A stretch of 36,441 bases of DNA from an uncultured Clostridia bacterium (GTDB lineage: Bacteria > Bacillota > Clostridia > Oscillospirales > Ruminococcaceae), in the NCBI GenBank assembly GCA_944387885.1, contig CALXGR010000020.1, forward strand, positions 1 through 36,441, read 5' to 3'. The notes beneath the pieces were generated by a model. The model had not been told where the DNA came from, searched no databases, and saw only the letters and a list, made by a program, of their open reading frames with translations. Shown in pieces: positions 23,774-32,013 of the stretch (positions within the stretch are counted from its first letter, which is position 1; every line of letters begins with the position of its first letter). The translations under genes and the position numbers were made by a program.

Positions 23774-23784
23774 AAACTTTCCCT

Positions 23785-23860
23785 CCTTCGGTTTTGAAAA
23801 AGAAAAAGCAGTATGGATCCCGGCCACCGCTTTGTGGCTTGATTCACACTGCTTTTTCCA
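23785..23860 (-). promoter_or_regulatory. terminator-like hairpin just upstream of the Amt-PII start (leader hairpin 2)
   Basis: On the minus strand GGAAAAAGCAGTGTG pairs with the later CATACTGCTTTTTC segment, enclosing an inner GCCAC/GTGGC helix, and is followed by TTTTTCTTTTTC. It ends about 20 nt before the start codon, so it could attenuate transcription or hide the ribosome binding site. Confidence 0.6.
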
Positions 23861-23894
23861 AAATCAGGTCCCTTCCATCTATGCCGGACCCGGT

Positions 23895-23948
23895 ACAAAA
23901 CACAAAAGGCGCTGACCTCCTTATCCAGAGGTCAGCGCCTTTGCTTTC
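23895..23948 (-). promoter_or_regulatory. terminator-like hairpin near the Amt-PII transcript start (leader hairpin 1)
   Basis: AAAGGCGCTGACCTC and GAGGTCAGCGCCTTT form a perfect 15-bp stem with an 8-nt loop, followed on the minus strand by TTTTGTGTTTTG. It begins within about 10 nt of the predicted start of transcription. Confidence 0.65.
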
Positions 23949-23957
23949 GATGGTTGA

Positions 23958-23986
23958 AGTATACTCTCCCAAAATGCCGCTGTCAA
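23958..23986 (-). promoter_or_regulatory. Amt-PII promoter
   Basis: Minus strand TTGACA (23986-23981), 17-nt spacer, TATACT (23963-23958). The leader is about 175 nt with two hairpins. Confidence 0.8.
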
Positions 23987-24044
23987 CGATTTGCCGAAGC
24001 TTTTCCTTTTTTCACAAAAACCGGTTCTTTTTCTCCCCAAAGAT

Positions 24045-24074
24045 TTGTTTACAATTTATTCAGAACTCTATAAA
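24045..24074 (+). promoter_or_regulatory. putative promoter of a small RNA
   Basis: TTGTTT, 18-nt spacer, TATAAA on the plus strand (an overlapping TTTACA is spaced 15 nt). No plus-strand gene follows before 28610. Confidence 0.4.
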
Positions 24075-24080
24075 ACTTCT

Positions 24081-24234
24081 TTCATAGTTCCCAGGTATAC
24101 TAAAGACACTTTCAAGGGAGGCTTGCAAGCCCCCTCCCCTGAGAGTCATCCATTAAACATTTCCTTTCATCCTTCTCTTTGTTGATTTTGGCGCAAAGTC
24201 CCACACCTTACCGGGTGTGGGGCTTTGTGTTTTC
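24081..24234 (+). ncRNA. candidate small RNA between the Amt-PII and histidine kinase genes
   Basis: A gene-free stretch of about 150 nt follows a plausible promoter and ends in a 14-bp hairpin (24194-24207 with 24214-24227, one G-U pair) followed by TGTTTTCTG. An internal GGGAGGCTTGCAAGCCCCCTCCC-type dyad lies near 24115-24138. No open frame with a ribosome binding site is seen. I recognise no known RNA family. Confidence 0.35.
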
Positions 24235-24243
24235 TGCCCATTG

Positions 24244-24292
24244 TTAAAAGACAAAGGACCCTTTCCACTGGGGAAAAGGGTCCTTTGTTTTT
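24244..24292 (-). terminator. terminator of the two-component system operon
   Basis: ACAAAGGACCCTTT (24251-24264) and AAAGGGTCCTTTGT (24275-24288) form a 14-bp stem. On the minus strand CTTTTAAC follows; on the plus strand TTTTTT follows, so it works in both directions. Confidence 0.88.
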
Positions 24293-24299
24293 TGTCTTA

Positions 24300-25733
24300 T
24301 TATTTTTTAGGAGGATTTTCCGGCAGGGTAAAGGAGAAGGTGGTCCATTCTCCCTCCTTGCTGTCCACCGAAATGGAGCCGCCCTGCATGGTGATGAGGA
24401 CTTTGCAAATGTGCAGGCCCAGTCCCGCCCCTTTGATGTTCAGGCCGCGGGACTTATCCTCTTTATAAAACCGCTCAAAGACAAAGGGCAGGGCTTCGGG
24501 GGCAATGCCCTTGCCGGAGTTGGTGATGGACACCTTTACGCTGCCCCCCTGGCGCTGGACCCGGAAGGAGATGGACCCTTCCGGAGGGGTGAACTTCAGG
24601 GCATTGTCCATCAGGTTGTAAATCACCTGGTAAACCAGGTCCGGGTCTGCATAGACCTGGGTGCGGGTGGGCTCCAGGCCCAGAATCTGGACCTGACCGT
24701 CCTCGATCCGCTGTTCGTTGCCCAGGACCACTCCGGTAATGCTCTCCCACACATCATAGGTGGTGGCGTGGACCTGATACTCTCCCGCCTCCAGCTTGGT
24801 GATGTCCAGCATGTTCTGGACCAGACGGGCCAGCCGTCCCGCCTCCTGGCTGACCAGTTCCAGGTAGTGGTGCTGCATTTCGGGGGGGATGGTCCCGTCC
24901 AGCATACCGTCCACAAATCCCTTGATACTGGTCATGGGGGTGCGGAGCTCGTGGGCAATGTTGCCCATGAACTGGCTCCGGCTGTTGTCGATGGCTTCCA
25001 GGTTGGCGGCCATTCCATTGAAGGTGGCGGCCAGCTGGGCCAGCTCGTCATCCCCCTCCATGGGCACCCGCACTGAGAAATCCCCTTTGCCGAACTTCTG
25101 GGCCGCATTGGTGATATTTCGCAATGGCCGGGTAAGCCGGTCGGTAAAGAGGATGGAAAGCACGCTGGCGAAGAGAAGCATCATTCCCGCCGACAGGAAA
25201 AAGATGCTGGTGGTATCCCACAGGTACTGGGTCATGCCGATGTTGCTGCTGGAAGCCAGGATGTAAAGGGGGCTTTCCCCGATCTGGACCTTCCGGCCCA
25301 GGGTATACCGCCGTTCCAGGTAGACCCCGTCCAGGTCCCCTACCGAGAACACATCCGCTCCCGTGTCCATGGAATCGATCAGCCTTTGGGAAAGCTGGTG
25401 ACTTCCCACCACATCGGTGCCTCCCACATTCATGAGAATACGGCCTTCCTCATCTGCAAAGAGAAGCATGGCATCGGTGGTGGTATTGATTAGCTCCACC
25501 ACCTGCCGCCGCTCACCGTTCTGAATCAGGACCGAACGCACATCTTCCGCTCCCGCCGTCATGATTTCCAGCTGGGCGGCGGTAATGTCCACCACGTCGG
25601 TAAGGCTGGTCTGGCGTTCCCGGGAGAAGTAGTTTACGGAAAGGGCCATCTGCATCAGGCCCAGGGCAATGGTGGAGACGATCAGGATTCCCGCCGTAGC
25701 TGAAAAGTAAGTCCAGCTGACGCTCTTCCTCAT
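24300..25733 (-). CDS. sensor histidine kinase
   Basis: A 477-residue membrane kinase. Transmembrane helices at about 9-31 and 174-196 flank a 140-residue extracytoplasmic sensor; a HAMP linker (about 197-250, DRLTRPLRNI) follows. The H-box FMGNIAHELRTPMTSIKG places the phosphorylated histidine at His261. The ATPase domain has the N-box YNLMDNALKFTPPEG, NSGKGIAPE, FERFYKEDKSR and GAGLGLHIC. The signal is unknown; the sensor has no family signature I recognise. Its start overlaps the regulator's stop by one base (TAATG), so the pair is translationally coupled. Confidence 0.95.
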   Translation of the reverse strand: MRKSVSWTYFSATAGILIVSTIALGLMQMALSVNYFSRERQTSLTDVVDITAAQLEIMTAGAEDVRSVLIQNGERRQVVELINTTTDAMLLFADEEGRILMNVGGTDVVGSHQLSQRLIDSMDTGADVFSVGDLDGVYLERRYTLGRKVQIGESPLYILASSSNIGMTQYLWDTTSIFFLSAGMMLLFASVLSILFTDRLTRPLRNITNAAQKFGKGDFSVRVPMEGDDELAQLAATFNGMAANLEAIDNSRSQFMGNIAHELRTPMTSIKGFVDGMLDGTIPPEMQHHYLELVSQEAGRLARLVQNMLDITKLEAGEYQVHATTYDVWESITGVVLGNEQRIEDGQVQILGLEPTRTQVYADPDLVYQVIYNLMDNALKFTPPEGSISFRVQRQGGSVKVSITNSGKGIAPEALPFVFERFYKEDKSRGLNIKGAGLGLHICKVLITMQGGSISVDSKEGEWTTFSFTLPENPPKK

Positions 25734-26425
25734 TACTCTTTCACCTCAAATTTGTATCCCACGCCCCATACGGTTTTCAGCTTCCACTGGTCGCTGGCAC
25801 CTTCCAGCTTTTCCCGCAGGCGCTTTACGTGTACGTCGATGGTCCGGCTGTCCCCGTAGTATTCAAAGCCCCAGACTGCATCCAGCAGCTGGTCCCGGGT
25901 ATACACCCGGTTGGGGGTGCTGCACAGGCAGGCCAGCAGTTCCAGCTCCTTGGGGGGAGCCTCCACCACCTTGCCGGCGATTTTCAGCTCGTACCGGTTC
26001 ATATCCAGGTGAAGATTCTCAAAGTCATAGACCCCCTTCACCTGCTGGTCCTCCTGACCGGAGCAGCGGCGGAGGACCGCTTTGATCCGGGCCACCACTT
26101 CCTTGGTGTCAAAGGGCTTGACCACATAGTCGTCCGCCCCCAGTTCCAGGCCCAGGATTTTATCGTAGGTCTCGCCCTTGGCGGTGAGCATGATGACAGG
26201 GGTGTTCCCCATCTTCCGCACCTCCCGGCAGACCTCCCAGCCGTCCTTTCCCGGCATCATTACGTCCAGCAGGATCATATCCGGCTTTTCCTTCTCTGCC
26301 GCCTGGATGGCCTGCTCGCCGTCATAAGCCAGAATGGTCTCGTATCCCTCCTTTGCCAGATAAAGCCGCAGGAGTTCACAAATATTTTTATCATCATCTG
26401 CAATGAGGATCTTTGTCGCTGCCAT
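25733..26425 (-). CDS. OmpR-family response regulator
   Basis: A 230-residue regulator. The receiver domain has the acidic pocket ADDD (9-12), phospho-acceptor Asp54 (LLDVMMPGKDG), the switch Thr in MLTAKGE and Lys in VVKPFD. The C-terminal winged helix ends with DSRTIDVHVKRLREKL and VWGVGYKF, typical of OmpR/PhoB. I chose the ATG at 26425 (AAAGGA 9 nt upstream); an alternative ATG at 26452 would add nine residues. It is first in the operon with the kinase. Confidence 0.95.
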   Translation of the reverse strand: MAATKILIADDDKNICELLRLYLAKEGYETILAYDGEQAIQAAEKEKPDMILLDVMMPGKDGWEVCREVRKMGNTPVIMLTAKGETYDKILGLELGADDYVVKPFDTKEVVARIKAVLRRCSGQEDQQVKGVYDFENLHLDMNRYELKIAGKVVEAPPKELELLACLCSTPNRVYTRDQLLDAVWGFEYYGDSRTIDVHVKRLREKLEGASDQWKLKTVWGVGYKFEVKE

Positions 26426-26468
26426 AATCGCTGTCCTTTCCCGGCCGGTCATTCCGGCCTTTCTTTTT

Positions 26469-26497
26469 ATTATAGGGAAAATTTGTGGATAAATAAA
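26469..26497 (-). promoter_or_regulatory. promoter of the two-component operon
   Basis: Minus strand TTTATT (weak -35), 17-nt spacer, TATAAT (26474-26469). Confidence 0.55.
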
Positions 26498-26532
26498 GAA
26501 CAAATGTCCTTTTCTTATTATTTTCTTTTTCA

Positions 26533-26564
26533 AAGCAAAAAAGAGGACCCTCATGAGGGTCCTC
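26533..26564 (-). terminator. terminator of the IlvD-family gene
   Basis: GAGGACCCTC/GAGGGTCCTC (26543-26564) form a 9-10-bp stem; on the minus strand it is followed by TTTTTTG. Confidence 0.92.
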
Positions 26565-26579
26565 CCGCCGTTTTTCTTT

Positions 26580-28295
26580 TTAATCCAGCTTGGTCTGGTC
26601 CACCACTGCACCGGTGTCAGCACTGGTGACCAGGGCTGCATACTTGGCCAGAGCGTTCATTCTGGGTTTATGCAAGGGCTTCCATCCGGCCTTTCTCCGT
26701 TCCAGCTCCTCCTCACTTATTTCCACCGTCAGGGACCGACCGGCGATATCAATATGAATCACATCCCCGTCCCGTACAAAGGCAATGGGGCCGCCGCTGG
26801 CCGCCTCCGGGCTCACATGACCAATACAGGGGCCATGGGTGGCGCCCGAAAACCGGCCATCGGTCACCAAAGCCACATCATGGTCCATTCCCCGGCCCAT
26901 GATCAGGGCAGTGGTGGAGAGCATTTCCCGCATGCCCGGGCCGCCTTTGGGGCCTTCATACCGGATGACAATGACGGTACCTTTTTCAATGGTATCTGCG
27001 CTGATGGCCGCATCTGCCTCCTCCATGGAGTCAAAGACCCGGGCTTTTCCGGTGAACCGGTACATATCCTCCCGGACCCCGGACTGCTTGACCACTGCCC
27101 CCCGGGGCGCCAGGTTCCCGTAAAGAACCGCAATTCCCCCCTCCGGTTTCTGGGGGTGCTCCATGGTTTTCAGTACATCATCAGGATGAGCCTCATACCC
27201 TTCCAGAAGCCGGGCCAGGGTCTTTCCGGTGCAGGTCATGACCTGAGTATACAGCCGGGATTCCACTGTTTTCAGCACTGCGGGGATTCCTCCCGCCCCA
27301 TCCAGGCTGACAATGGGATATTTACCGCTGGGCTGGAGGTTGCAGACGAAGGGCACCTGCCGGCTGATCCGGTCAAAGTCGGACAGGTTCAGCTCCACCC
27401 CGGCCTCCTTGGCAATGGCCATCAGGTGAAGGACCAGGTTGGTGGAACTTCCGGTAGCCATGGCGCCCACCACGCCGTTGAGCATGGCTTCCCGGGTAAG
27501 GATGTCCCGGGGGCGGATATTCTGCCGCAGCAGTTCCATAACCGCCCGGCCGCTGGCCTTGGCCAGTCGCTTTCTCTTGTTGGACACAGCCGGTGCAGTC
27601 CCCGCCCCGGGCAGGGACATTCCCAGCACCTCGGTGAGCATGCACATGCTGTTGGCGGTCCCCAGGTGGGCACAGCTGCCCACGGTGGGCAGAGTGTCCA
27701 GTTCAGCCTGAGCCATGTACTGGGGCGTGATAAGCCCCGCCTCCACCCGGCCCGGGAATTCCCGCAGCTCGCTGGAGCAGAAAAGGGGATTTCCGCCCAC
27801 ATTGCCGGGAAGCATGGGACCGCCGGGAATAAGGATGGCGGGGATATTGAGCCGTGCGGCGGCCATCAGCATTCCCGGTATGATTTTGTCACACCCGGGC
27901 AGAAGCACCATGGCATCAAAGTGGTGGGCCTCCACCACCATCTCCACCGAGTCCGCAATCAGTTCCCGGCTGGCCAGGGGATACCGCATTCCCTCATGTC
28001 CCTGGCAGAGGCCGTCGCAGATGGCAATGGTCTCGCTTCGGCGGGGTACACCGCCCCCTTCAATGACTCCCTGACAAACATACTCTGCCAGCTCCCGCAA
28101 ATGGGTATGCCCCGGGACCATCTCACTGAAAGACCCGATCACCGCCACAAAAGGCTTTTTCAGGTCCTCCTGGTCCATGCCGGTGGCATAAAGCAAAGCC
28201 CGCTGACCGCTGCGGCCCAGACCATTGGTCAGGATGCTGCTGCGGTAAGCGGGGTCCTTCATCTGAAAAAACGCTTCATACTTCCGATCGCTCAT
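26580..28295 (-). CDS. ilvD: IlvD/Edd-family dehydratase, probable dihydroxy-acid dehydratase
   Basis: A 571-residue Fe-S dehydratase. [14 protein letters not shown] (60-73), [20 protein letters not shown] (93-112), [15 protein letters not shown] (132-146) and [12 protein letters not shown] (206-217) are family motifs. The PGHTHL form matches the oxygen-sensitive 4Fe-4S type of E. coli IlvD rather than the PCNxHL 2Fe-2S type. DHAD makes the 2-oxo acids of branched-chain amino acid synthesis, but no ilvB, ilvN, ilvC or leu gene is near; the gene is monocistronic and divergent from a UxuA-like gene, so a sugar-acid substrate is possible. AAAGGAG precedes the ATG; an inverted repeat TTTTGATA/TATCAAAA lies at 28310-28334. 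Confidence 0.82.
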   Translation of the reverse strand: MSDRKYEAFFQMKDPAYRSSILTNGLGRSGQRALLYATGMDQEDLKKPFVAVIGSFSEMVPGHTHLRELAEYVCQGVIEGGGVPRRSETIAICDGLCQGHEGMRYPLASRELIADSVEMVVEAHHFDAMVLLPGCDKIIPGMLMAAARLNIPAILIPGGPMLPGNVGGNPLFCSSELREFPGRVEAGLITPQYMAQAELDTLPTVGSCAHLGTANSMCMLTEVLGMSLPGAGTAPAVSNKRKRLAKASGRAVMELLRQNIRPRDILTREAMLNGVVGAMATGSSTNLVLHLMAIAKEAGVELNLSDFDRISRQVPFVCNLQPSGKYPIVSLDGAGGIPAVLKTVESRLYTQVMTCTGKTLARLLEGYEAHPDDVLKTMEHPQKPEGGIAVLYGNLAPRGAVVKQSGVREDMYRFTGKARVFDSMEEADAAISADTIEKGTVIVIRYEGPKGGPGMREMLSTTALIMGRGMDHDVALVTDGRFSGATHGPCIGHVSPEAASGGPIAFVRDGDVIHIDIAGRSLTVEISEEELERRKAGWKPLHKPRMNALAKYAALVTSADTGAVVDQTKLD

Positions 28296-28309
28296 TGGTA
28301 TTCTCTCCT

Positions 28310-28334
28310 TTTTGATAAAATGAATCTATCAAAA
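28310..28334. repeat. 8-bp inverted repeat near the IlvD-family ribosome binding site
   Basis: TTTTGATA (28310-28317) and TATCAAAA (28327-28334) with a 9-nt spacer. Could be an operator or a leader hairpin. Confidence 0.5.
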
Positions 28335-28405
28335 CGGCTGCGCTCCCCTCCCTTGAGGTTTGCCATACCAGCTTTGCCATCTTCTGTTCTGGATTCAGTT
28401 TACCA

Positions 28406-28498
28406 AAACTGCTTCCCCTTCGTCCATAGTCAGGTTGTACAAGGTGCGTTATTTTTCTTTGTGGATTATTTCCTGTTTTCAGGAGTGGGAAGCAGTTT
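28406..28498. repeat. 12-bp inverted repeat in the IlvD-family/UxuA-like divergent region
   Basis: AAACTGCTTCCC (28406-28417) and GGGAAGCAGTTT (28487-28498) are perfect complements, 69 nt apart, in the 314-nt region between divergent genes. Two half-sites for a shared regulator or an RNA helix are both possible. I saw no T-box leader in this region. Confidence 0.6.
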
Positions 28499-28535
28499 CT
28501 TCCTTTTCTGCATAGGCTGCATAACATTTTTCTTC

Positions 28536-28565
28536 TTGTTTCCCGGCTTTTCTTTCCGGTATACT
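28536..28565 (+). promoter_or_regulatory. promoter of the UxuA-like gene
   Basis: TTGTTT, 18-nt spacer, TATACT, about 37 nt upstream of the expected transcript's start codon region. Confidence 0.65.
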
Positions 28566-28609
28566 GAAAGTGAAAAGTTTTATCATTCCGTTCAGAAAGG
28601 AGAATCCCT

Positions 28610-29584
28610 ATGCCCCTTCGCCCCCAAATGACCATTGCCGCTGCAGAACCGGAGGAAGGTCTGTCTTTTATCCGCCAGATGGGAATCGAGTATGTAAGTC
28701 TGATGCTCAAGCCCGAGGAACTGACCCTTCCCTTTCTCTCTGCCCAGCAGGAACGGTTGGCCAAACACCACCTGGAAATCTCGGATGTTTTTTGCACTCC
28801 GCTCCAGAAAAACAAGAAAATTCATCTGGGCCTGCCCGGCCGGGATGAGGAAATCACAAAATTCAACCGGATGCTGGAAGTTCTGGGGAAAGCAGGAATT
28901 CCCTTCACCTCCATTGCATGGCAGCCGGACGGAATTCTCCGCACCGACTGGCGGGTGGGAGAACACACCCGGGGCGGCGTTTCCATGTACTGCGACCAGG
29001 CCGAAGTCCTCTCCAAGCCCCTTTCCGCCCAGCGGGAATACCGGGAGGAAGAGATTTGGGACAATTTCCGGTATTTTATGGACCGGGTCTTGCCCACCGC
29101 CGAAAAGTACCATGTAGCCATGGCCCTTCATCCCAACGACCCGCCCCTGGCCTGCATGACCGGAGTTCCCAGTTTGATCTGGAATACCCAGTGCTACGAA
29201 AAGGCCTTTGCCTGTGCCCAAAACAGTCCCATGCTGGGGATGAAACTCTGTGTGGGGTGCTGGCTGGAAGCCGGAGCCGCCTTTGGTGACCTTATGGCGG
29301 ACATTGAAAAGTACAGTGCCCAGGGAAAGATCCTCTGCGTTCATTTCCGGAATGTGTCTGCTCCCCTGCCGGTGTTTGAGGAAACCCTGGCCGAGGACGG
29401 CTACGGAGATATGTACGCCATTATGAAGCAGCTGGTCTCCTGCGGCTGTGATGCTGTCATCTCCATTGACCATGCTTTCCGCCCCCTGCCCGGCATGGGC
29501 GGGATGACCGGCGCTGCCGCCTACTCCACCGGCTATATGAAGGGTCTGCTGGATGCTGCCCGCCGGGAATTGGGGAAAGAGTAG
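28610..29584 (+). CDS. UxuA (mannonate dehydratase)-like protein
   Basis: A 324-residue TIM-barrel protein close to D-mannonate dehydratase, which forms 2-keto-3-deoxygluconate in glucuronate catabolism. Shared motifs are RTDW (111-114), LHPNDPP (His174), the Cys214 metal ligand in CVGCW, VHFRNVS (His245) and SIDH (Asp287-His288). It is shorter than typical UxuA (about 350-390), so substrate could differ; NCBI-style names for such proteins also include sugar phosphate isomerase/epimerase. AAAGGAG lies 7 nt before the ATG. No uxaC, uxuB or kdgK is in the window. Confidence 0.78.
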   Translation: MPLRPQMTIAAAEPEEGLSFIRQMGIEYVSLMLKPEELTLPFLSAQQERLAKHHLEISDVFCTPLQKNKKIHLGLPGRDEEITKFNRMLEVLGKAGIPFTSIAWQPDGILRTDWRVGEHTRGGVSMYCDQAEVLSKPLSAQREYREEEIWDNFRYFMDRVLPTAEKYHVAMALHPNDPPLACMTGVPSLIWNTQCYEKAFACAQNSPMLGMKLCVGCWLEAGAAFGDLMADIEKYSAQGKILCVHFRNVSAPLPVFEETLAEDGYGDMYAIMKQLVSCGCDAVISIDHAFRPLPGMGGMTGAAAYSTGYMKGLLDAARRELGKE

Positions 29585-29676
29585 CTCTTTGGATTTCATT
29601 TCGAAACAAAATCCACCATATTTTCACCCTGGCGTTTCACCTTTTGAACATTTCGCTTCTTTGGTATAACTTGGCC

Positions 29677-29880
29677 GACTTTTTTAGTCGCTTTTCGCAT
29701 TGTGTTCTCCTTCCCGCTCATGATAGGATAAAGACACAGAAAAGCGATTCTGCTTTTCCGAAGCGGGACAGAGAAAACCGTACCGCCATAACTGTTACAC
29801 CAACCCTCTCTCTTGTATACATTCTCCTTAAAAGCGAAATAGGGAACGCCGTTTGGCCGTTCCCTGTTTTGCTGTAAGGA
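29677..29880 (+). ncRNA. unexplained structured stretch, possible small RNA
   Basis: The 324-nt gap between the UxuA-like and dehydrogenase genes has a weak promoter-like TATAAC (29665-29670), then a long helix: AGTCGCTTTTC (29686-29696) pairs with GAAAAGCGATT (29739-29749, one G-U), continued by TGTGT/ACACA. It ends in the terminator at 29841-29870. No credible open frame with a ribosome binding site is seen. Family unknown. Confidence 0.35.
29841..29870 (+). terminator. terminator upstream of the dehydrogenase gene
   Basis: AGGGAACG and CGTTCCCT form an 8-bp stem with a 9-nt loop, followed by GTTTTG. It lies 39 nt before the D-2-hydroxyacid dehydrogenase gene, so it ends an upstream transcript or acts as an attenuator. 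Confidence 0.75.
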
Positions 29881-29908
29881 GCCAAATACATTTCAAAGGA
29901 GGCCCCCT

Positions 29909-30859
29909 ATGTTCCAGTCCCACCCCACCGCCCTGGTGGCCCTGCCCCTGAACCAGGCTCAGAAGGAGCGGTTTCTCCAGGCCGCTCCCCAGGTTTCCTT
30001 CACCTTCAAAGACCCCGGAGAAGTAGTCGCTTCCGACCTGGAGGATGCGGAAATTCTCATTGGCCGGATTTCACCCGCCCTCTGTCCCAGGGCGGTGAAT
30101 GCCCGCTGGTTCCAGGCCCAGGCTGCCGGTCCGGACAGCTACCTGAAACCGGGGGTTTTGCCCTCCCAGGTGGTTCTCACCTCCGCCGTGGGAGCCTATG
30201 GTCAGGCCGTTTCCGAACATCTCCTGGCCATGACCCTCTGTCTCATGAAACGGCTCCACACCTACCGGGACAGCCAGCACCTTCACCTTTGGGAAAGCCA
30301 GGGACAGGTGTCCAGTCTCCGGGGCGCCACCGTCCTGGTCATTGGTCTGGGAGACATTGGAGACAGCTACGCCCGGCTCTGCGCTGCCCTGGGAGCCCGT
30401 GTGCTGGGGGTACGCCGGACCCGGACCGAGGTACCCGACCACATGGCCGGCATCTTCAACCCGGACCACCTGGATCAGGTGCTGCCACAGGCAGATGTGG
30501 TCTGCCTGTGCCTGCCCCACTCTTCCCAGACTGCGGGACTGATGAATGCCGACCGGCTGGCCAAAATGAAACCTGGCGCCATCCTTCTCAACGGCGGCCG
30601 GGGGAGCGCCATCCAGACGGATGCACTCATTCCTCTGCTGGAGAGCGGTCACCTGAAAGGGGTGGGGCTGGATGTAACTGACCCGGAACCCCTGCCGCCG
30701 GACCATCCCCTCTGGGATATGCCCGGTGCCCTCATTACTCCCCACGTCTCCGGATTTTTCCATCTGCCCCAGACCCTGGACCATCTCATCGACCTGACCC
30801 TGGACAATCTGGACCGGTATCTGTCCGGAAAGCCCCTGAGAAATGTAATGTCCCGATAA
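29909..30859 (+). CDS. D-isomer 2-hydroxyacid dehydrogenase
   Basis: A 316-residue NAD(P)-dependent enzyme. The Rossmann motif VIGLGDIG is at 144-151 and the following Arg-rich turn GVRRTRTE suggests NADP preference. Catalytic residues are Arg231 (NGGRGS), Glu260 (DPEPLP) and His279 (TPHVSG). Substrate is not determinable: phosphoglycerate-type extensions are absent, so glyoxylate/hydroxypyruvate-like or other 2-oxo acids are candidates. AAAGGAGG lies upstream of the ATG. A bidirectional terminator follows. Confidence 0.9.
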   Translation: MFQSHPTALVALPLNQAQKERFLQAAPQVSFTFKDPGEVVASDLEDAEILIGRISPALCPRAVNARWFQAQAAGPDSYLKPGVLPSQVVLTSAVGAYGQAVSEHLLAMTLCLMKRLHTYRDSQHLHLWESQGQVSSLRGATVLVIGLGDIGDSYARLCAALGARVLGVRRTRTEVPDHMAGIFNPDHLDQVLPQADVVCLCLPHSSQTAGLMNADRLAKMKPGAILLNGGRGSAIQTDALIPLLESGHLKGVGLDVTDPEPLPPDHPLWDMPGALITPHVSGFFHLPQTLDHLIDLTLDNLDRYLSGKPLRNVMSR

Positions 30860-30863
30860 CAAA

Positions 30864-30899
30864 ACGCCCTGTGTTCAAAAACACAGGGCGTCTTTCTTT
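30864..30899. terminator. bidirectional terminator between the dehydrogenase and hydrolase genes
   Basis: ACGCCCTGTGTT (30864-30875) and AACACAGGGCGT (30880-30891) form a perfect 12-bp stem on a CAAA loop; TCTTTCTTTT follows on the plus strand. Confidence 0.92.
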
Positions 30900-30912
30900 T
30901 ATTCTTTGGATA

Positions 30913-31824
30913 TCACTCCAGCCGGGAAGCTTTGATGGCTTTAACGATCATCTTTCCGCCCTCTTCCCAGTGGTCCATGAAGTGGGGAATGAATCCGTGG
31001 ACCGTTCCGGGGACACGGCAGACAGTCACCTCATTGCCCAGTGTGGCCAGACGGAGGGCCAGGCGCTCGTTCTCAAACCGGAAGGGGTCCCCAGCCGCAG
31101 AAATGACCAGGACGGGGGGAAGCCCGGTAAGCTGCCCGTCTTCTGCCAGGGCTGCCGCAAAATAGGGGTCCTTGCTGGCCTCCACATCTCCGTCAAAAAG
31201 AAGGTCCACAAAAGCGAAATTTCTTCCTTCCGGTGTTGTCCAGTATTCTTCCTCCTGGGGACGATCCTTTTCAGACTGGTACAGTTCGGAAGGGCCGTAT
31301 CCGTTGACGGCCAGGCAGTAGGGCACCTCCCCGGTCTCCTTTGCCTTCATCATTACCCCCATGGTCAGGGCGCCTCCGGCGCTGTAACCGCCCATGGAGA
31401 TCCGCTTGGGGTCACATCCCCACTGGGTGCAATGGGCATACACATACCGTCCTGCATCCCGGCACTGTTCCAAAGGGGTGGGCCAGGGCGCATCCCCGGA
31501 CAGGGTGTAGTCCACATCTACCACGATGCCCTGAATCTGGTGGGCCAGCCATGCGCTCCAGAGAGAATCATTGATTTGGTGGGGATTGCTGAATCCACCC
31601 CCGTGAATGTTGATATGTACCGGGCAGTCAGGCTGTTTGTTGTCCGGCGTAAAAATGTACAGCTTGTAGGGGTGTCCGTTTACCGGAGGCATTTCCACGG
31701 TCTCCTGCCGGGCCTGTTTTGCAAACTCAAAAGCCCAGTCCGGGTATTTGAACTCCCCGTGGAATTTGGAACTGGATTGCAGGTAGGTCACCATTTTTTT
31801 CCTGGTTTCCTGGGAAAGGCTCAT
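30913..31824 (-). CDS. alpha/beta hydrolase (HSL-type esterase family)
   Basis: A 303-residue hydrolase. The oxyanion motif HGGG is at 74-77, the nucleophile elbow GYSAGG gives Ser148, the acid is probably the Asp of AAGDPFRFENE and the base the His of VHGFIPHF. This is the hormone-sensitive lipase/carboxylesterase family; there is no signal peptide. Natural substrate unknown. AAAGGAGAG precedes the ATG at 31824. The leader is long (about 180 nt) and the gene appears monocistronic. Confidence 0.87.
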   Translation of the reverse strand: MSLSQETRKKMVTYLQSSSKFHGEFKYPDWAFEFAKQARQETVEMPPVNGHPYKLYIFTPDNKQPDCPVHINIHGGGFSNPHQINDSLWSAWLAHQIQGIVVDVDYTLSGDAPWPTPLEQCRDAGRYVYAHCTQWGCDPKRISMGGYSAGGALTMGVMMKAKETGEVPYCLAVNGYGPSELYQSEKDRPQEEEYWTTPEGRNFAFVDLLFDGDVEASKDPYFAAALAEDGQLTGLPPVLVISAAGDPFRFENERLALRLATLGNEVTVCRVPGTVHGFIPHFMDHWEEGGKMIVKAIKASRLE

Positions 31825-32013
31825 ATTTCATCTCTCCTTTATACTTTTTCTCTGTACGTCTCAAGGCCTTGCCCCTTCTGTTTTCGGAAAAGTCCATTTC
31901 GTATTTTTTATATATTTCCCACAAGAAGGCAGACTCTCCCCCTGGACAAAAAGGGTGCAAAATCAAGGCGCTAACCACACTTTTCCCTTTTAGAAAAGCC
32001 TTTTGCTGATCTT

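Noticed and set aside
28296..28609. T-box or other amino-acid leader before the IlvD-family gene
   Set aside because: The T-box core AGGGTGGNACCGCG is not present and no clear terminator/antiterminator pair was seen.
26553..28631. 692-codon plus-strand open frame opposite the IlvD-family gene
   Set aside because: Antisense shadow; spans the ilvD terminator and promoter region and encodes no recognisable domain.
29644..29877. 77-codon open frame in the intergenic stretch
   Set aside because: No ribosome binding site, no family resemblance, and its end runs through a terminator hairpin; better explained as structured RNA or spacer.
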